From assembly GCA_938021675.1 (NCBI GenBank), contig CALIFY010000005.1, positions 1 through 64,000 on the forward strand: 64,000 nt of DNA. Direction: 5' to 3'. Position 1 is the first letter of the stretch. The number at the start of each line of letters is the position of its first letter. Source of the stretch: an uncultured Acidimicrobiales bacterium. Lineage in GTDB: Bacteria; Actinomycetota; Acidimicrobiia; Acidimicrobiales; SZUA-35. The translations under genes and the position numbers were made by a program. Positions 17,498 through 25,404 of the stretch are shown here, in pieces. Under the pieces are notes generated by a model. It was not told the DNA's origin. It did no database searches and saw only the letters and a program-made list of their open reading frames with translations.

Positions 17498-18358
17498 TCA
17501 CACGAGGTTGGCGTGAGGTTCTCGGTGGAGTGCGACGCCCGCAATGACGAGTGCGACCGCGACGAGTTCGATCGGTTCAGGAATCTGGGCGAGCACGATG
17601 ACACCGACAACAACCGCGGTTGCGGGGAGCAGGGCGACGAAGAGCGCGTAGGTGGACCTTGGAAGGCGGGCCATGGCGAACTGGTCGAAGACGTAAGGGA
17701 TGACCGAGGAGCTGATGCCGACGCCGATCCCTGCTGCTAAGGCGATCGGGTTGGTGAGCGCGTCGGTTGCGCCGCTGATGCCGAGCGGGGTGATTGCGAT
17801 CCCTGCGACGATCATCGACGCACCGAGTCGGTCGATCGGGCTCGTGTCGTTGTCGGCTCGTGAGATGCGGTGGGCGAGCACGATGTAGAGGGTGAACAGT
17901 GCAGCGTTGGCGAAGGCCCAGCCGAACGCTGCAGCCCCGCCTTCGATCCGGACGTCGGTGAGGAGGTAGACGCCGCCGACTGCGAGCAGGAGTGCGGTGA
18001 GGTTGCGGCCGGTTCGGCTTCCGGCGAGGGCGAGCAGGATCGGCCCGACGAACTCGATGGCGGCGACAGTGCCGAGCGGGAGCTGATCGATGGCGATGTA
18101 GAAGCTGTAGTTCATCAGCGCGAACACCGCTCCGAGCGCGACTATCAGCCGTTGCACTTCAGGTGTGGCGGCAAAGAACACACGCCAGGGGCGTCGCCAG
18201 ATGGCGAAGACCAGCGCTGCGGACACGATCCGGAACCATGCGACGCCTCCGACCGCAACGGTGGCGAAGAGCAACACGGCGAAGGATGGTCCGAGGTAGT
18301 GAAAGATCGCGCTCCCAACGAACCACAGGTGTGGAGGGACCCAATCAGTGGTCCGCAC
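17498..18358 (-). CDS. EamA/DMT-family transporter
   Basis: Inner-membrane exporter of the drug/metabolite transporter superfamily, 286 aa with about ten hydrophobic segments and the two-repeat EamA layout. The first repeat includes WFRIVSAALVFAIWRRPW and FVGPILLALAG; the second includes ASSSVIPYVFDQFAMARLPRSTYAL-like sequence (residues about 210-240), the classic EamA pattern. Homologues export amino acids or small metabolites such as threonine/homoserine (RhtA), but the substrate is not shown. The start is a GTG. It is divergent from a CGNR zinc-finger regulator, with two matching dyads between them, so it is probably controlled by that regulator. Confidence 0.88.
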   Translation of the reverse strand: MRTTDWVPPHLWFVGSAIFHYLGPSFAVLLFATVAVGGVAWFRIVSAALVFAIWRRPWRVFFAATPEVQRLIVALGAVFALMNYSFYIAIDQLPLGTVAAIEFVGPILLALAGSRTGRNLTALLLAVGGVYLLTDVRIEGGAAAFGWAFANAALFTLYIVLAHRISRADNDTSPIDRLGASMIVAGIAITPLGISGATDALTNPIALAAGIGVGISSSVIPYVFDQFAMARLPRSTYALFVALLPATAVVVGVIVLAQIPEPIELVAVALVIAGVALHREPHANLV

Positions 18359-18375
18359 CGTTGCCGATGGGACCT

Positions 18376-18402
18376 CACCATCTAATAAGTCAATGATGGT
18401 AA
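18376..18402. promoter_or_regulatory. Candidate operator copy 1
   Basis: CACCATCTA, 11 nt, then ATGGTAA. The arms ACCAT and ATGGT are inverted repeats with a 14-nt spacer. The copy lies 18 bp upstream of the EamA start codon. An identical arrangement recurs 41 bp away. Confidence 0.55.
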
Positions 18403-18416
18403 GAGTAGCATGCTCA

Positions 18417-18443
18417 CACCATCTACTTGGAGTTGAATGGTAA
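18417..18443. promoter_or_regulatory. Candidate operator copy 2, overlapping a -10 box
   Basis: CACCATCTA, 11 nt, then ATGGTAA, with the same spacing as copy 1. TAAAGT at 18441-18446 is a TANNNT -10 box ending 6 nt before the CGNR-protein ATG, so a protein bound here would block that promoter (autoregulation). Confidence 0.55.
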
Positions 18444-18452
18444 AGTGCGCTG

Positions 18453-19028
18453 ATGGAGGCACTCGATCTGGACTCTGCGGGCTATCCGGGCACATACAAG
18501 CTCATCGGTGGCCGGGTGTCGCTGAACTTCATCAACACGGTCAGCTGGCCGTTGACCGATCGACGCCACGATTGGCTCTCCTCGGTCACCAACGTCCACC
18601 GTTGGGCCACCGCTGTCGATCTTGATGCGCACGGAATCCGACCGGGAGAGATCGACTCGATCCAGGCCACACGAGCCACAATCACCGACCTTCTCAGCCC
18701 GCTCGCTCACGGCCAGCAGCCAGCGAAGCCGGCAATCGAGGAATTCAACGACATGCTGAGCTCGTCGAACGCCAGACGGTCACTCGACTCAACAACGCTC
18801 GCATGGATATGGCGAGACCAGACGCCGCAACAGACACTCCTCGACCCCATCATCGTTGACGCTGCAGACCTCGCAAGCCGTCGAGACCGGAGCCGCCTCA
18901 GGCACTGCCCAGCGTGCGACTGGACCTTCTACGACGAGACGCGCAACGGGCGAAGGCGTTGGTGCGACATGGCTGACTGCGGAAGCCGCGCTAAGTCTCG
19001 CCGCTACTACGAACGCACCAAAGCCTGA
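18453..19028 (+). CDS. CGNR zinc-finger (ABATE-domain) transcriptional regulator
   Basis: A 191-residue protein with an N-terminal ABATE-like stress domain (YKLIGGRVSLNFINTVSWPL) and a C-terminal CGNR-type zinc finger: CPACDWTFYDETRNGRRRWCDM followed by DCGSRAKSRRYYERT. Cysteines at CPAC, WC and DC supply the zinc ligands. The usual CGNR tetrad reads CGSR here, with Ser in place of Asn. The family is thought to bind DNA and regulate neighbouring genes. Its position divergent from an EamA exporter, with duplicated dyads in the 94-bp gap, supports local control of the exporter and of itself. Confidence 0.88.
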   Translation: MEALDLDSAGYPGTYKLIGGRVSLNFINTVSWPLTDRRHDWLSSVTNVHRWATAVDLDAHGIRPGEIDSIQATRATITDLLSPLAHGQQPAKPAIEEFNDMLSSSNARRSLDSTTLAWIWRDQTPQQTLLDPIIVDAADLASRRDRSRLRHCPACDWTFYDETRNGRRRWCDMADCGSRAKSRRYYERTKA

Positions 19029-19089
19029 CCGAAAGGGCCGTCAACCAGCATGACGTGCGTGGGTTGTCAGCCATATTTGAACGGTGGCC

Positions 19090-19095
19090 TAGGAT
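19090..19095 (+). promoter_or_regulatory. Candidate -10 box (TAGGAT) for the PaaI thioesterase
   Basis: TAGGAT ends 7 nt before the ATG at 19103 with no Shine-Dalgarno sequence, again a leaderless arrangement. It supports the start at 19103 over the longer frame from 19055. Confidence 0.35.
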
Positions 19096-19102
19096 GCCGT
19101 CG

Positions 19103-19555
19103 ATGACCGATCACGAGAATGTCGAGTTGTTGTCCGACCTCTTCGCCAACGACAGCTTGGCCGAAACGCTCGGTGTCCAGCTGACCGAGTGGTCATCAGG
19201 TTCGGCCACCGCCACCGCCGTCCCGGGGCCGGAACACGCCAACTTCAACGGATCGATCCACGGAGGCTTCCTGTTCTCAGGAGCCGACATCGTCGTATCG
19301 GTCGCCTCCAACTCGTGGGGTCGAGTCGCGGTGGCGGTATCGATAGATATCGAATATTTGAAACCGGTTCGAGTCGGTGACCAGCTGACGTTTCGCGCCG
19401 ACGAGGCTGGCCGGAGCCGAAGTCTCGGGACATACCGTGTCGACGTACGCCGGGCCGATGCGTTGGTAGCTATCGCCACCGCAACCACCTTTCGCACCGC
19501 CGACTGGCATTTCGGAGCGGATGCCTGGTCACCGGAATGGCGATCAGCAAATTAG
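19103..19555 (+). CDS. PaaI-family hotdog-fold thioesterase
   Basis: A 150-residue hotdog-fold acyl-CoA thioesterase. The hallmark HGGFLFSGADIVVSVASNS (central helix with the HGG(x)4-5 D/S pattern) and the following strands SIDIEYLKPVRVGDQLTFRA are typical of PaaI proteins, which hydrolyse phenylacetyl-CoA-type or other aryl/acyl-CoA esters and form tetramers. A phenylacetate pathway is not present nearby, so the substrate is open. The start is chosen at 19103 because of the -10 box just upstream and because the family core begins soon after. Confidence 0.82.
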   Translation: MTDHENVELLSDLFANDSLAETLGVQLTEWSSGSATATAVPGPEHANFNGSIHGGFLFSGADIVVSVASNSWGRVAVAVSIDIEYLKPVRVGDQLTFRADEAGRSRSLGTYRVDVRRADALVAIATATTFRTADWHFGADAWSPEWRSAN

Positions 19556-19696
19556 CGTCGCCGTCCGGTCGCTAGTAGAAGTCACTCCCATCGCCCGCCG
19601 TTCGACACTTTGGTCCGGACCTTGGAATCCGGGTAGGCAGCGGTCCGGGGTCTCGAACCTGGCACAGTCAATCGCCGGCGATTGGGCGACCGGGCG

Positions 19697-20152
19697 CTAG
19701 TCCAACCCCGATGGAAGATCGGCAATATCGGCCGATAGCGGGCGTTGTCGGTAACCGATCTCGTCATTGGTGATAGTCACGACATGTTGTGCGGTGTTGA
19801 TCGCTGCTCCCCTGGCGGCCGTGCCAATCGAGATCTCTGGGCCCTCGTAGCCTGCGTCGGCGTGCCGCCAGTAGGAGTCGTCGTGGTCGAAGTAGTACCA
19901 GCGCCACCGTCCGTCGCCATTGTCGTAGTACAGGGTGGTCTCGAACCCCTCGATGCCGACGAACTCCTGCACGAGACGTACTCGTGGGCCGTCGGGGTGG
20001 TCCAGGCCAGCAACCACGTGTGGATCTCGAACGGTTAGGTACAACGCACAGGCGGCCACGGTGATGCATGTAGCGACGAGCGCCAGACCAGCGAGCGGTC
20101 GCTTCTTGTTTCTCACTCGCACCAGAAACTCTTGGATGCCTTGCCAAACCAT
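19697..20152 (-). CDS. Hypothetical membrane-anchored small protein
   Basis: A 151-residue protein with a short basic N-terminus (VRNKKRP), one hydrophobic segment around residues 20-42 (LAGLALVATCITVAACALYL, possible signal anchor or lipoprotein-like AAC) and a Tyr/Trp/Asp-rich extracellular part (YYDNGDGRWRWYYFDHDDSYW). I do not recognise the family. The C-terminal segment SIGTAARGAAINTAQHVV is small-residue rich. It is divergent from the IclR gene with about 135 bp between them. Function unknown. Confidence 0.55.
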   Translation of the reverse strand: MVWQGIQEFLVRVRNKKRPLAGLALVATCITVAACALYLTVRDPHVVAGLDHPDGPRVRLVQEFVGIEGFETTLYYDNGDGRWRWYYFDHDDSYWRHADAGYEGPEISIGTAARGAAINTAQHVVTITNDEIGYRQRPLSADIADLPSGLD

Positions 20153-20249
20153 GAGAACAGGTTACTAACACGAACTTTTCGGCGCCGAGCGATCGGTGCA
20201 AGTTCTCGCTTAGCCGCCCACCAGGTGTTCGTTCGATATATGAACCTCA

Positions 20250-20279
20250 TTGTTCTCCACCGGAACTCTCGTGTACTCT
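20250..20279 (+). promoter_or_regulatory. Candidate promoter of the IclR-P450-lig operon
   Basis: TTGTTC (20250-20255) and TACTCT (20274-20279) are spaced by 18 bp, and the -10 ends 9 nt before the ATG at 20289. This is the best -35/-10 pair seen in the left part of the window. Confidence 0.45.
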
Positions 20280-20288
20280 TCGCGAACC

Positions 20289-20984
20289 ATGTCGATGAGC
20301 CAGACGCTGTCACGCGGACTTACTGCCCTGGAGATGATCGCCCAGGCGGTGACGCCACCGTCAATCGAAACCGTGGCCGACGACCTTGGTGTGCATCGAT
20401 CGATTGCCTACCGAATAGTGCGGACCCTCGAACACCATGGACTGATCGAACGGGCAAGCGACGGTGCTTGTCTGCCCGCCGCTGGCCTGGCCGTACTAGC
20501 CCGGTCGGTGGCCGGCGAACTTCACGCCGCCTCCATAGAAGAACTGACCGCACTGGCCAACACCGTTGGGTTGACCGCCTTCCTGGTCGTCCGCAACCGA
20601 AACGAGGCGGTTACGGTCGAAAGTGTCGAACCGGTCGGTCCCCTCGTCAACGTGAGCTACAAACCTGGGGTGCGCCATCCCGTCGATCGGGGTGGCCCTG
20701 GAATCGCCATCCTCGCCGCCGATCCCCCAAACGTTGACGAACGACCCGAAGTAACCGCGGCCCGCACACGGGGCTGGGCCGAGTCAACCGGCGAAGTCAT
20801 CCCCGGAATGGCGTCGGTGGCGGCGCCGCTGGTCGGCGAGGCAGCAGCGATTTCGGTAGTTCATCTCGCCGCCGACGGCCGAGACCATTCCGAGCTCGCC
20901 ATCCATGTCATACACGCCGCCACCCGAATTGAGCGTCGACTCGCTGCGTGGCGAGACCAACGGGCCCACGCCGTGGAGACCTGA
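20289..20984 (+). CDS. IclR-family transcriptional regulator
   Basis: A 231-residue regulator with an N-terminal winged helix-turn-helix (SRGLTALEMIAQAVTPPSIETVADDLGVHRSIAYRIVRTLEHHGL read in pieces over residues 8-55) and a C-terminal IclR effector domain (SVEPVGPLVNVSYKPGVRHP, then MASVAAPLVGE). IclR proteins commonly control aromatic-acid catabolic operons, binding the pathway substrate. The stop overlaps the start of the P450 gene (TGATG), so it is co-transcribed with the P450-LigA-LigB genes it probably regulates. A second ATG two codons later is equally possible. Confidence 0.88.
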   Translation: MSMSQTLSRGLTALEMIAQAVTPPSIETVADDLGVHRSIAYRIVRTLEHHGLIERASDGACLPAAGLAVLARSVAGELHAASIEELTALANTVGLTAFLVVRNRNEAVTVESVEPVGPLVNVSYKPGVRHPVDRGGPGIAILAADPPNVDERPEVTAARTRGWAESTGEVIPGMASVAAPLVGEAAAISVVHLAADGRDHSELAIHVIHAATRIERRLAAWRDQRAHAVET

Positions 20985-22303
20985 TGACCACAAGCGGGAA
21001 CACCTACCATCGAGCGCCAGACTCGGTTGCCGAAGCACCGGTAGGTTGCCCTGTCAATCGCACCTGGTCGCCGTTGAACGACGACTATCTGAACGACCCC
21101 TATCCGATAGCTCACCAGCTACGAGAGCAACACCCGGTGTTTTGGTCAGAGGCGTTGGGACATGTCGTCGTCACCGAAATGTCCGATATCGAATACGTCT
21201 TCACGAACCCCGAGCTCTTCGCGTCGACCAACGTGCAGGACCCGATCTATCCGCTTTGCGCTCAGGCGACCGAACTCCTCGGCGCACCGGATTTCGACCC
21301 GGTCGCGGTGATGTCGAACCGGCCCGAACCCGACCACGCCCGAATACGGGTGTACACCCGCAGGGGCTTCAGTAAACGTCGCCTCCAGAGCCTCGAGAGC
21401 TATATGCAAGCTCGTGCCGCCAGGCTCTTGGATCAGATGATCGCCGCTGGGTCGCCGGCGGAATATGTGGGAGCGGTGGCCTTTCCGTTACCGGCCGAGA
21501 TCGTTTTTCGTCTCATCGGCTTCCCGAAGTCTGACGATGCGATGATCAAACGGTGGTGTGTCAACAGGCGGGCATTCTCTTGGGGCAAGCCCTCTGACGC
21601 TGAACAGGTCCAGATTGCCAAAGGCATGCTCGACTACTGGCGGTACTGCCGGCGGTTTGTTGCATCGCGGCGCGAGGAACGGGGCGACGACTTCACGTCC
21701 GAACTCCTGGACGCCTGGGAGGTCGATCCAGGCCCCGAACGAGACCCGGGTGCCACGACTGGGATCTCTTACCGCGAAGTGGAATCGGTCGTCTACGGGA
21801 TCAGTTTCGCCGGACACGACCCGGTGACCGCTCTGTTGTGCAACACCCTGCGATGCTTGCTACCTCGACGGGATCAGTGGCGAGCGGTGGTTGACGATCC
21901 ATCTCTCGCCGCACAGGCGATAGACGAAACGAGCCGTTTCGAGTCGAGTCAAATCTCTTGGCGCCGGGTGACAACGAAGGACACCACCCTCGGGGGCGTC
22001 GACCTGCCTGCGGGCACGACGTTGTTTCTGAACTTTGCCTCGGCGAACCGGCAACCCGAGCGCTTCGCAGACCCCGACACGTTTGACATCAACCGAAGCG
22101 GAGTGAACCAGAACATCAGCTTCGGCAAAGGCATTCATTTCTGCCTCGGGGCCGGGTTGGCCAAGATGGAAGCGCGGATTGCTCTTGAGCTGCTCGTCGA
22201 ACGGATCCCCTCGCTGCGGCTCGTCGACGGACAGGAGTTCAGTTACTTTCCAAACATTACGTTCCGCGGGCCCGATGCGGTACATATCGAGTGGGATGAT
22301 TGA
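20984..22303 (+). CDS. Cytochrome P450 linked to aromatic ring-cleavage genes
   Basis: P450 of 439 aa. The haem loop is FGKGIHFCLGAGLAKME with the Cys ligand, ExxR is present as ETSR, and the I-helix reads FAGHDPVTALL: the usual Thr after the acidic residue is Pro, so proton delivery may differ from the textbook enzyme. It is translationally coupled to the IclR gene and followed 9 nt later by LigA, so a role in preparing an aromatic acid for ring cleavage, such as O-demethylation or hydroxylation of a methoxylated benzoate, is a reasonable inference. No redox partner is encoded next to it. Confidence 0.88.
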   Translation: MTTSGNTYHRAPDSVAEAPVGCPVNRTWSPLNDDYLNDPYPIAHQLREQHPVFWSEALGHVVVTEMSDIEYVFTNPELFASTNVQDPIYPLCAQATELLGAPDFDPVAVMSNRPEPDHARIRVYTRRGFSKRRLQSLESYMQARAARLLDQMIAAGSPAEYVGAVAFPLPAEIVFRLIGFPKSDDAMIKRWCVNRRAFSWGKPSDAEQVQIAKGMLDYWRYCRRFVASRREERGDDFTSELLDAWEVDPGPERDPGATTGISYREVESVVYGISFAGHDPVTALLCNTLRCLLPRRDQWRAVVDDPSLAAQAIDETSRFESSQISWRRVTTKDTTLGGVDLPAGTTLFLNFASANRQPERFADPDTFDINRSGVNQNISFGKGIHFCLGAGLAKMEARIALELLVERIPSLRLVDGQEFSYFPNITFRGPDAVHIEWDD

Positions 22304-22312
22304 GGTCAGCAG

Positions 22313-22690
22313 ATGTCGCTCTACTACGTGCAAAAATTTCTCTATCAGCTCAACCGCAGTCCGTCGATGCAATCTTCGTACCGGGAAGACCAGCACACCG
22401 TGTTAGCGCCGTACGAACTTACCGAAGAGGAAATCGAAGCACTGACCGCTCCCGATGTCGGGAAGCTCTTTCACTTAGGGGTGAACGGTCAGATCCTGAT
22501 GCACTTTGCGGCGTTCAACAAGATCGAATGGCAGGACTACCTCCAGCGGCTTCGGGACGGGATCGCAGTCCACGGTCCGGTTCGCGAAGGCGTGTACGCC
22601 ATGACCACCGGTGTCGACGAAATCGTTGCCTCCGCCGATGCATCCTCGGCCGATACCGGTCATCGTGGACCCGAGAACGGAGTCGATTGA
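22313..22690 (+). CDS. ligA: Protocatechuate 4,5-dioxygenase alpha-subunit-like protein (LigA)
   Basis: Small LigA-type subunit of class III extradiol dioxygenases, 125 aa. The helical segment LYYVQKFLYQLNRSPSMQ and the later DVGKLFHLGVNGQILMHFA are typical of LigA, which caps the active site of the catalytic LigB subunit. It starts 9 nt after the P450 stop and is followed after 1 nt by the LigB-like gene, so the two subunits are made together. Substrate candidates are protocatechuate, gallate or 3-O-methylgallate. Confidence 0.85.
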   Translation: MSLYYVQKFLYQLNRSPSMQSSYREDQHTVLAPYELTEEEIEALTAPDVGKLFHLGVNGQILMHFAAFNKIEWQDYLQRLRDGIAVHGPVREGVYAMTTGVDEIVASADASSADTGHRGPENGVD

Positions 22691-22691
22691 A

Positions 22692-23525
22692 ATGCCGCTC
22701 GTCTTCGCCGGAGTTTGCTCACATGCCCCTGGTATCACCGGCCGCTCGGATATGGCCGATCCTGACGTTCGCCACCGTTTCTACGAAGCCTTCGCCCAGA
22801 TGGGGGCCGATCTCAAGGCAACCAAACCGGAGGCGATCGTAGTCGTCGCCGCTGAGCACTTCGCCAACTTCTTCATGGACAACATGCCGTCGTTCGCTAT
22901 CGGCATGGCCGACCACTACGAGGGGCCGATCGAAGACCCCGACTGGCTCGGCATCGCACGCCAGCGAGTGCCCGGTGACCGTGAACTTTCCGAACGGTTC
23001 ATCACCGAGGTCATGAACGGCTCCGACGTTGCCTACGCCGAGGAATGGAAATTCGACCACGGGATTATGGTGCCGCTCCACTTCCTAACCCCTGAATACG
23101 ATGTGCCGATCGTTCCGGTCAACATCAACTGCCAAGGACCGCCCCTCGCTCCGCTACACCGAGCGTGGACGTTCGGTGAATCGATTCGGGCTGCCTGCGA
23201 TGCGCTCCCCCACCGAATCGCCGTCATCGGCACTGGCGGAATCTCGCACTGGCCGGCTACTCCTGACTCGGGAAAGATCAATGTTGAGTGGGATCTCGAC
23301 TTCATGGACCGGTGGTGTCGCAACGACCGTGACGCCTTGCTCGACTACGACGATCGGTCGACGTACCTCGAGGCCGGGCAGGGCGCATTCGAGATACGTA
23401 CCTTCCTCACGATTTCGGCGGCCGCAGCTGGAGCGGCCGGGACGGTGCACTTCTGCGAACCGATCCCGATCTTCGCCGTCAGCTGCACCATCGCCACCTA
23501 CGATCTCGATACCGGCGCGCGTTAG
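22692..23525 (+). CDS. ligB: Extradiol ring-cleavage dioxygenase beta subunit (LigB)
   Basis: Catalytic class III extradiol dioxygenase of 277 aa, using Fe(II) to open catechol-type rings. The N-terminal VFAGVCSHAPGI supplies the first iron-ligand His and GTGGISHWPATPDSGKINVEWD contains the conserved GTGG(I/L)SHWP motif with an active-site His. LDFMDRW and the C-terminal EPIPIFAVSCTIATYDL match LigB proteins. The ATG at 22692 (MPLVFAGV) is preferred over an upstream in-frame start because it begins at the family N-terminus, 1 nt after the LigA stop. No downstream pathway genes (LigC, LigI, LigJ) follow in this window. Confidence 0.88.
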   Translation: MPLVFAGVCSHAPGITGRSDMADPDVRHRFYEAFAQMGADLKATKPEAIVVVAAEHFANFFMDNMPSFAIGMADHYEGPIEDPDWLGIARQRVPGDRELSERFITEVMNGSDVAYAEEWKFDHGIMVPLHFLTPEYDVPIVPVNINCQGPPLAPLHRAWTFGESIRAACDALPHRIAVIGTGGISHWPATPDSGKINVEWDLDFMDRWCRNDRDALLDYDDRSTYLEAGQGAFEIRTFLTISAAAAGAAGTVHFCEPIPIFAVSCTIATYDLDTGAR

Positions 23526-23883
23526 CCGGACAAGCGCCGATCGATGGCTGAATGTGCCGGCTATCTACGGCATGTTCTCGGGCCCGAGGGACGTCGGAAA
23601 AGACATGGGGCGGGGGTGTCCTGTCGTCCGGTGACCCCCGTTGCAGGAGTTGCGGTGAGCTCGGCCCGCTCCCGCAACGTCGCCGAAACGAAGGCAATCG
23701 CCAACGCACCCAGGACCGTCCGACGTGTCGAGTCGCTGGAGTTGTCCAAGTCGGTAGCTGCATTGGACGGCAAGATGCCTCCTACGGGTTGGAGCAGTGT
23801 CTACAGTGGCAATGTTCGGATGACGAGACGTTGTTCCTCAATTCGCCGAAACGACACATAGAAGACTGTTGGTCGGATTCTGG
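23526..23883. other. 358-bp region without a confident gene
   Basis: No convincing gene. Short open frames exist on both strands. One of 70 codons on the minus strand (23773-23561) contains STRRTVLGALAIAF, which weakly resembles a Tat leader, but the rest has no recognisable domain, so it is not called. It separates the LigB gene from the converging ATP-grasp gene and the biosynthetic cluster. Confidence 0.4.
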
Positions 23884-25185
23884 TCAGCTCGTTGTCGTGG
23901 CCATCGAATGAGACGTGAACTTGCCGTCGTACCCGAGGAACCGGCCTTGGTCGAGTTCGATCGACAGTTCTAACTGGCGGGTAAGCGCGACGGCGGGCGC
24001 CTCGCCCGACTGATCGGTAACGAACGTGACGGCCTCTGCGTACTGACGAGCCCGACTAGCGGCAACCTCAGCTGTCTTACCGACCGTGATGACAAAGCCC
24101 GGGCGGTCGGGGCCCCACCGAACAGGGGGGACGATATCACCGACCTTGAAGTTGATGTTGAGGAGACGTACGTCGTCCGCTTCCTCGATCCCTTGAAGAC
24201 CCTCAACCGCCAGAAGTCGGCCGGGTTCGGCGGCGAAAAAGGCGATCGCCGCGCCCCCACTGGCCGTCGGCGACCGATCGATCGCCGACGCCTGGCCAGC
24301 TGCCCAACGAAGGCTCAGCGCCTCGACGTCGATGCCGTATACCTCGGCCACTAGCTCGTTTATATTGTCTCCACCGATTCGGTTGTGTCCTTCGACCACA
24401 CGGGGGCCGTTCGGGGTGAGCTTGACCTCGACGTGACAGGGTCCATCGGTAAGGCCGACGGTGTCGAGAAAGCGTCGGACGGTATCGGCCACATTCGCCG
24501 TAGTCGATTCGTCGAGGGTGGCTGGAACGAGGTGGCCCATCTCGATGAATGAATCGCCAACACTCTTTCCGGTGAAGGTCAGAATTACATGCTCGCCGTT
24601 GAAGCTGAACGTCTCGACGCTGATCTCGTCGCCTACGAGAAACTCCTCGACGAGCACGGCGGCGCGCCCCGCTGAGGCGAGTTCGTGGGCCACAGACGGA
24701 ATCGCTTGCGCCGTATCGATCTTCAGAACACCAAAGCTGGAGGACGCAGCGACCGGCTTGGCGATAAACGGGAACCCATGGTCCAAACCAAACTGTTCTA
24801 GGTCCGTCTCGTCGGTGGCCAGCCGGGCCGCTACTGGACTGACGCCGGCGTCGTTGAGCGCGCATCGCATCGCCCACTTGTCGACCAAGAGGCGTACGGT
24901 CTCCACCGAGGCTCCAGGAAGACCCAGGGCTCGGTTGAGGTGGGCGGCTCCAAGCAAGCCATCCTCATGTACAGCCAGCGCACAGGCGAACGGCCTTCTG
25001 CTGTAGGCCGCCGAACCTCGTTCGACCACCTCGTTTGGATCCAGTGCGTCGCACTGCACCGAGATAATCCGCTGGTCGGATCCGTTCGGTGGGAGCCCAG
25101 TCCGCAAATGAATCGGCTGGAAGCCGAGATCAGCAACTTTGGAGGGATAGGAGTTCTCTCCACCTACGACTGCAACAGGTATCAA
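23884..25185 (-). CDS. ATP-grasp ligase at the cluster edge
   Basis: ATP-grasp enzyme of 433 aa, related to carnosine-synthase/L-amino-acid-ligase-like proteins and to the PurK/BacD group. The core includes LLVDKWAMRCALNDAGV (pre-grasp), FPFIAKPVAASSSFGVLKI (ATP-binding lysine and flexible loop), VLVEEFLVGDEISVETF, HVEVKLTPNGPRVVEGHNR (Mg-binding Glu and Asn/Arg) and a C-terminal domain with GRLLAVEGLQGIEEADDV typical of the family. Such enzymes form an amide from a carboxylate and an amine via acyl phosphate. It is divergent from the amino acid:[carrier protein] ligase, so it may tailor the cluster's product, but this is inferred from position. The start is a TTG, 9 nt after a TAAGGT box. 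Confidence 0.82.
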   Translation of the reverse strand: MIPVAVVGGENSYPSKVADLGFQPIHLRTGLPPNGSDQRIISVQCDALDPNEVVERGSAAYSRRPFACALAVHEDGLLGAAHLNRALGLPGASVETVRLLVDKWAMRCALNDAGVSPVAARLATDETDLEQFGLDHGFPFIAKPVAASSSFGVLKIDTAQAIPSVAHELASAGRAAVLVEEFLVGDEISVETFSFNGEHVILTFTGKSVGDSFIEMGHLVPATLDESTTANVADTVRRFLDTVGLTDGPCHVEVKLTPNGPRVVEGHNRIGGDNINELVAEVYGIDVEALSLRWAAGQASAIDRSPTASGGAAIAFFAAEPGRLLAVEGLQGIEEADDVRLLNINFKVGDIVPPVRWGPDRPGFVITVGKTAEVAASRARQYAEAVTFVTDQSGEAPAVALTRQLELSIELDQGRFLGYDGKFTSHSMATTTS

Positions 25186-25194
25186 CGTTGGCCT

Positions 25195-25200
25195 ACCTTA
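25195..25200 (-). promoter_or_regulatory. Candidate -10 box (TAAGGT) for the ATP-grasp gene
   Basis: On the minus strand TAAGGT ends 9 nt before the TTG start at 25185, with no clear Shine-Dalgarno sequence between. No -35 box was recognised. Confidence 0.3.
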
Positions 25201-25273
25201 TTACGGGCTACTCAACCTATCCGTTATTTGAGGGGTAATTCCAGCGCGAACCGGAAGTTCCCGCGGCCGTGAT

Positions 25274-25289
25274 TGTGACAAATCTCACC
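25274..25289. promoter_or_regulatory. CRP/FNR-family-like operator
   Basis: TGTGA-CAAATC-TCACC matches the TGTGA-N6-TCACA pattern of CRP/GlxR-type regulators at nine of ten arm positions. It lies in the 219-bp divergent region between the ATP-grasp gene and the amino acid:[carrier protein] ligase, so it could control one or both sides of the cluster. Confidence 0.4.
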
Positions 25290-25404
25290 TACATCGCCGC
25301 GATCGACAGAAAGGCTAGCCAGTGCGCTTCCACTGTCGACCGCAGTGATGTACGTTAGCCGACAGTGATCTCCACAGCAGGTGTTTTTCGCATCGTGAGG
25401 GTTA

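Noticed and set aside
19640-19670. tRNA T-arm-like sequence (CCAGGTTCGAGACC on the minus strand)
   Set aside because: The arm does not pair properly and no acceptor, D or anticodon arm can be built around it.
23561-23773. Small minus-strand gene with Tat-like RRTVLGALAIAF
   Set aside because: Only 70 codons, no ribosome-binding site, no passenger domain after the leader; listed only as part of the gene-poor region.
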